Assembly: GCA_036277615.1 (NCBI GenBank)
Contig: DASUMQ010000253.1
Location: forward strand, 1 to 16,312
DNA: 16,312 nt
Source of the DNA: RPQJ01 sp036277615
GTDB lineage: Bacteria; Pseudomonadota; Gammaproteobacteria; Steroidobacterales; Steroidobacteraceae
Direction: 5' to 3'
The notes below the pieces were generated by a model. The model had not been told where the DNA came from. It was given only the letters and a program-made list of their open reading frames with translations, and searched no databases. Within the stretch, counting starts at the first letter, position 1. Every line of letters starts with the position of its first letter. Shown piece after piece: positions 14,231 to 16,312 of this stretch. Both the position numbers and the translations under genes were made by a program.

Positions 14231-14248
14231 AAACAGTCTTGACTGTTT
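14231..14248. promoter_or_regulatory. Operator site 3 (perfect copy)
   Basis: AAACAGTCTTGACTGTTT is a perfect inverted repeat of 8-bp arms around a 2-bp centre, the form expected for a TetR-family dimer. It lies in the only sizeable gap between two same-strand SDR genes, 20 bp upstream of the operon's -10 box. It is A+T-rich against a G+C-rich background. Confidence 0.82.
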
Positions 14249-14279
14249 TTTTATTTGTCCCGCGACAGGGCGACGACCG

Positions 14280-15038
14280 TCACTGCACGGTCAGCGCGTT
14301 GTCCAGCAGCAGTTCGGCGCCGTTCACGTAGCGCGACTCGTCCGAGGCCAGGAACACGACCAGGTGGGCGACGTCCTCGGGCTTGCCGAGGCCGGTCGGC
14401 GTCTGCTCCCAGAACGACATCTCCATGCCGAGCGTCTTCGTGGCGTCGCGGACCATCTGGGTGTCGATCGCGCCCGCGTGGATGGAGTTGCACCGTACGT
14501 TGAACTTGTTCATCTGGCAGTGCACGGCGATCGCCTTGGTCATCGAGCGCACCGCGCCCTTGGCGGCGCTGTATGCGAAGTAGACCGGATAGCCGAGGTG
14601 CGAGGCCACCGAGGACATGTTGATGATCGAGCCGCCGCCGCTGGCCTTCATCTCGGGAATGGCGTGCTTGCAGCCGAGGAACACGCCCTCGGACATCACG
14701 GCGTTCTGGAACCGGAAATCCTCGAGCGTGCAGCTCTCCGGCGACCCGATCCGCACGACGCCCGCGTTGTTGACGAGCACGTGCAGCCCGCCGAATGCCC
14801 GCACCGCTTCGGCGATGACCTGCTGCCAGCGTTCCTCGTCCCGCACGTCCTGAGACAGGAACAGCGCCGCCTGCGCGCGCGTGGCGTTGATTTCCGCCAC
14901 GACCTTGCGGCCGTCCGCCTCGTTCACGTCGGTGACGACGACGCGCGCGCCTTCGCGCGCGAGCGCGAGGGCATCGGCCCGTCCGAGGCCGGCCGAGCCG
15001 CCGGTCACGATGGCCACCTTACCGTCGAGTCGACCCAT
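14280..15038 (-). CDS. Short-chain dehydrogenase/reductase (NAD-type, cyclopentanol-dehydrogenase-like)
   Basis: A 252-residue classical SDR. TGGSAGLG (12-19) binds the nucleotide, and D37 at the end of strand beta-2 (VVVTDVN) indicates NAD(H). NNAG is intact (90-93), and the catalytic residues are S142 or S143, Y156 and K160 (YSAAK). The Asn of the catalytic tetrad, normally in a VNLTG-like stretch, aligns with M115 (AVMSEGVFLGCK). The overall style (MGRLDGKVAIVTGGSAGLGRADALALAREGA) resembles dehydrogenases of secondary and alicyclic alcohols or hydroxysteroids, but the substrate is not determinable. ATG at 15038 has GGGGGA about 9 bases upstream. It diverges from the TetR gene and lies ahead of the six-gene operon, from which it is separated by a promoter region but no visible terminator. 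Confidence 0.92.
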   Translation of the reverse strand: MGRLDGKVAIVTGGSAGLGRADALALAREGARVVVTDVNEADGRKVVAEINATRAQAALFLSQDVRDEERWQQVIAEAVRAFGGLHVLVNNAGVVRIGSPESCTLEDFRFQNAVMSEGVFLGCKHAIPEMKASGGGSIINMSSVASHLGYPVYFAYSAAKGAVRSMTKAIAVHCQMNKFNVRCNSIHAGAIDTQMVRDATKTLGMEMSFWEQTPTGLGKPEDVAHLVVFLASDESRYVNGAELLLDNALTVQ

Positions 15039-15094
15039 GTCTGCGATCCCCCGGAACTGTGAAAACCCGCGCCATCCGCGCGGCAGGGCGGTCG

Positions 15095-15100
15095 ACGTTA
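15095..15100 (-). promoter_or_regulatory. Possible -10 box for the second SDR gene
   Basis: TAACGT on the minus strand lies 21 bp from the degenerate operator at 15122-15139. It keeps only the TA-T core of a -10 box, so support is mainly positional. Transcription would start near 15088, about 50 bases before the ATG. Confidence 0.35.
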
Positions 15101-15121
15101 GCAGTCAGCCTTGTCGGTTTC

Positions 15122-15139
15122 AATCATCTTTGACTTTTC
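15122..15139. promoter_or_regulatory. Operator site 4 (degenerate copy)
   Basis: AATCATCTTTGACTTTTC matches the perfect copy at 12 of 18 positions, mainly in the TTGACT-TTT half. It lies midway between the divergent SDR and TetR genes at the same 20-21 bp distance from possible -10 boxes. On its own it would be unconvincing. A separate TGTCGG/CCGACA inverted repeat (15112-15117 and 15140-15145) brackets it. Confidence 0.45.
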
Positions 15140-15159
15140 CCGACAGGCGACACATCCTG

Positions 15160-15165
15160 TATCAG
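15160..15165 (+). promoter_or_regulatory. Possible -10 box for the TetR regulator gene
   Basis: TATCAG lies exactly 20 bp after the degenerate operator and would start transcription near 15172, about 15 bases before the ATG. An alternative promoter pairs TTGACT (15130-15135) as -35 with CATCCT as -10 at 17-bp spacing. Either way the operator overlaps it, which would allow autoregulation. Confidence 0.38.
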
Positions 15166-15186
15166 GGATGTTCCGGGACGGTACGC

Positions 15187-15846
15187 ATGAAGAGTCGCTC
15201 TACTGACGGTGTCGACGACGGCCTCGCCGTGCCTGCGGGCTGGCAGGCCCAGAAGAGCGCGTCGACGCGTCTCCAGATCGTCGAGTCTGCGCTGCGCTGC
15301 GTCGTCGACCTGGGTTACGCCTGCACGACCACGACGGTCATCGCCGACAAGGCGGGACTCTCGCGCGGGGCGATGCTGCACCACTTCCCGTCCAAGATCG
15401 ACATCGTGCGCGCCGCGGTCGAGCACCTGCACGCGAAGCGGCTCAAGGCGTTCCGCCGGGCGATCGACAAGCTGCCGCGCGACGAGACTCGCGTGCGTCG
15501 CGCGCTGGAAGCCTACTTCGAGCACGTCAAGCATCCGATGTACGTCGCCTTCCTCGAACTGTGGGTTGCGTCGCGCACGGACCCCGAGCTGCAGGCAATC
15601 CTGAAGCCGGCGCAGGAAGCGTTCGAACGCGAGTGGTACAAGACCGCGGTCGACCTGTTTCCCGAGTGGGAAGGCTCGGGCGAAAACTTCGACATCGCGC
15701 TGGACCTCGTGCACTACGTCATGGACGGGCTCGCCGTGAGCCTGCTGACCCACGAGATCGGCGAACCGGAGCGGCGCATGATCCGCTTCCTCGAAGACCG
15801 CCTGCGCGAGCTCGTGGGCAGGAAGCAGGCTTCCGTCGAAGCCTGA
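15187..15846 (+). CDS. TetR/AcrR family transcriptional regulator
   Basis: A 219-residue one-component regulator. After a charged leader of about 25 residues, the TetR N-terminal domain runs from STRLQIVESALRCVVDLGY (about 26-44). The helix-turn-helix follows at about 48-68 (TTTVIADKAGLSRGAMLHHFPSK), then IDIVRAAVEHLH. The C-terminal helical domain (about 85-215) should dimerise and bind a small ligand; stretches such as YVAFLELWVASRTDPEL are common in this family. ATG at 15187 is the first plausible start; GGGACGG upstream is a weak ribosome site. It is the only regulator gene in the window and diverges from an SDR gene. It is the best candidate for binding the repeated AAACAGTC-TT-GACTGTTT element, with a pathway intermediate or its CoA ester as a plausible ligand. 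Confidence 0.94.
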   Translation: MKSRSTDGVDDGLAVPAGWQAQKSASTRLQIVESALRCVVDLGYACTTTTVIADKAGLSRGAMLHHFPSKIDIVRAAVEHLHAKRLKAFRRAIDKLPRDETRVRRALEAYFEHVKHPMYVAFLELWVASRTDPELQAILKPAQEAFEREWYKTAVDLFPEWEGSGENFDIALDLVHYVMDGLAVSLLTHEIGEPERRMIRFLEDRLRELVGRKQASVEA

Positions 15847-15858
15847 CGCGCCGACCGA

Positions 15859-16312
15859 TCACGCCGTCGGCTTCGGTGGCGCGTGCGCGCGCAGGCTGGC
15901 GCTGATCTCCTTCTGCGTCGGATTGCGTCGCAGCGTCAGGCCGCCGTTCACCTGCAGCACCTGACCGGTCAGGAAGCACTCGTCGCCGGCGAGCCACAGC
16001 GCCGCGTCTGCGATGTCCTGGGTCGTGCCGATGCGACCGAGCGGGTACTCCTTGAGGAACGCCTCCTCGAGCCCCGGCATGTGGACGTCCTTTTCCGTCA
16101 TCGGCGTCGACGTGAGTCCCGGGGCGATCGAGTTGACCCGCACGCCCTGCGCGCCGAACTCGTTCGCGAAGCAGCGCACCAGCGCTTCGCCCGCGGCCTT
16201 GGTCGCGATGTACGCGGCGTGGTTGTTGAGCAGGCAGTGCACCGAGGCCGAGGAGATCTGGATCACCGAGCCGCCGGCCGATTTCGCCATGCGGCCCACG
16301 AATGCCTGCAGG
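15859..16312 (-). CDS. Short-chain dehydrogenase/reductase (5' end beyond window)
   Basis: The C-terminal part of a third SDR; the frame is open through the right edge, so the N-terminal Rossmann motif lies outside. It shows SAGGSVIQISSASVHCLLNNHAAYIATKAAGEALVR, containing the catalytic Ser and the Tyr-x3-Lys (YIATK), then VRVNSIAPGLTSTPMTEKD, the PLGRIGTTQDIADAALWLAGDECFLTGQVLQVNGGLTL block and a polar tail of about 25 residues (RRNPTQKEISASLRAHAPPKPTA). GTG or ATG codons near 16290 are internal, not starts, because the sequence upstream (LQAF) continues the family alignment. It converges on the TetR gene with 12 bases between. It is likely a further alcohol or diol dehydrogenase of the same catabolic island; its promoter is not visible. 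Confidence 0.9.
   Translation of the reverse strand, partial: LQAFVGRMAKSAGGSVIQISSASVHCLLNNHAAYIATKAAGEALVRCFANEFGAQGVRVNSIAPGLTSTPMTEKDVHMPGLEEAFLKEYPLGRIGTTQDIADAALWLAGDECFLTGQVLQVNGGLTLRRNPTQKEISASLRAHAPPKPTA

Noticed and set aside
14231..14256. Possible rho-independent terminator: dyad followed by a T-run on the plus strand
   Set aside because: The stem is A+T-rich with only a 2-base loop, no plus-strand gene ends there, and the same dyad recurs at the other promoter regions, so it reads as an operator.
1..16312. Mobile elements, CRISPR arrays, tRNA or rRNA genes
   Set aside because: No transposase or integrase motifs, no regular direct-repeat arrays and no cloverleaf-like or rRNA sequence were seen on either strand.

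Overview
The window is G+C-rich, densely packed bacterial DNA (about two-thirds G+C by eye, strong third-position G/C bias, frequent GTG or TTG starts). It looks like a proteobacterial catabolic island. The mix of Rieske oxygenases, a quinoprotein, Nu-class glutathione transferase (GST) and type III CoA-transferase fits an aromatic- or hydrocarbon-degrading gamma- or betaproteobacterium such as Immundisolibacter, but that placement is a guess. I see no tRNA, rRNA, transposase, CRISPR array or plasmid gene.

Layout. Left edge to 1194 (minus): Rieske oxygenase alpha subunit, cut by the window edge. 1324-3835 (plus): three overlapping GST genes (extended-type, Nu-class, extended-type). 6534-3839 (minus): Rieske ferredoxin, acyl-CoA dehydrogenase, type III CoA-transferase. 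6668-7290 (plus): two small ABM-fold (antibiotic-biosynthesis-monooxygenase-like) proteins. 14152-7303 (minus): a six-gene operon of SDR (short-chain dehydrogenase/reductase), ThuA-like protein, a second Rieske oxygenase alpha, TPP-dependent E1 alpha and E1 beta, and a secreted cytochrome c-PQQ dehydrogenase. 15038-14280 (minus): a second SDR. 15187-15846 (plus): a TetR-type regulator. 16312-15859 (minus): a third SDR, cut by the right edge.

The main hidden signal is an 18-bp inverted repeat, AAACAGTCTTGACTGTTT. It is perfect at 14231-14248, near-perfect at 6597-6614, partial at 1250-1267 and degenerate at 15122-15139. It occurs in all four promoter-bearing intergenic regions. It sits 19-21 bp upstream of a -10-like hexamer for all seven transcripts that start in the window; four of the seven are exactly 20 bp. 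The neighbouring TetR gene is the obvious candidate for the protein that binds it, so nearly the whole window looks like one regulon.

Working model (inference): Rieske oxygenases hydroxylate a hydrophobic substrate, SDRs oxidise the resulting alcohol or diol, GSTs conjugate or remove glutathione from a reactive intermediate, the CoA-transferase and acyl-CoA dehydrogenase take a carboxylate into a beta-oxidation-like route, and E1 alpha/beta decarboxylates a 2-oxo acid or cleaves an acyloin. The substrate cannot be read from sequence alone. The electron-transfer reductase, any oxygenase beta subunit and E2/E3 partners are not in the window.
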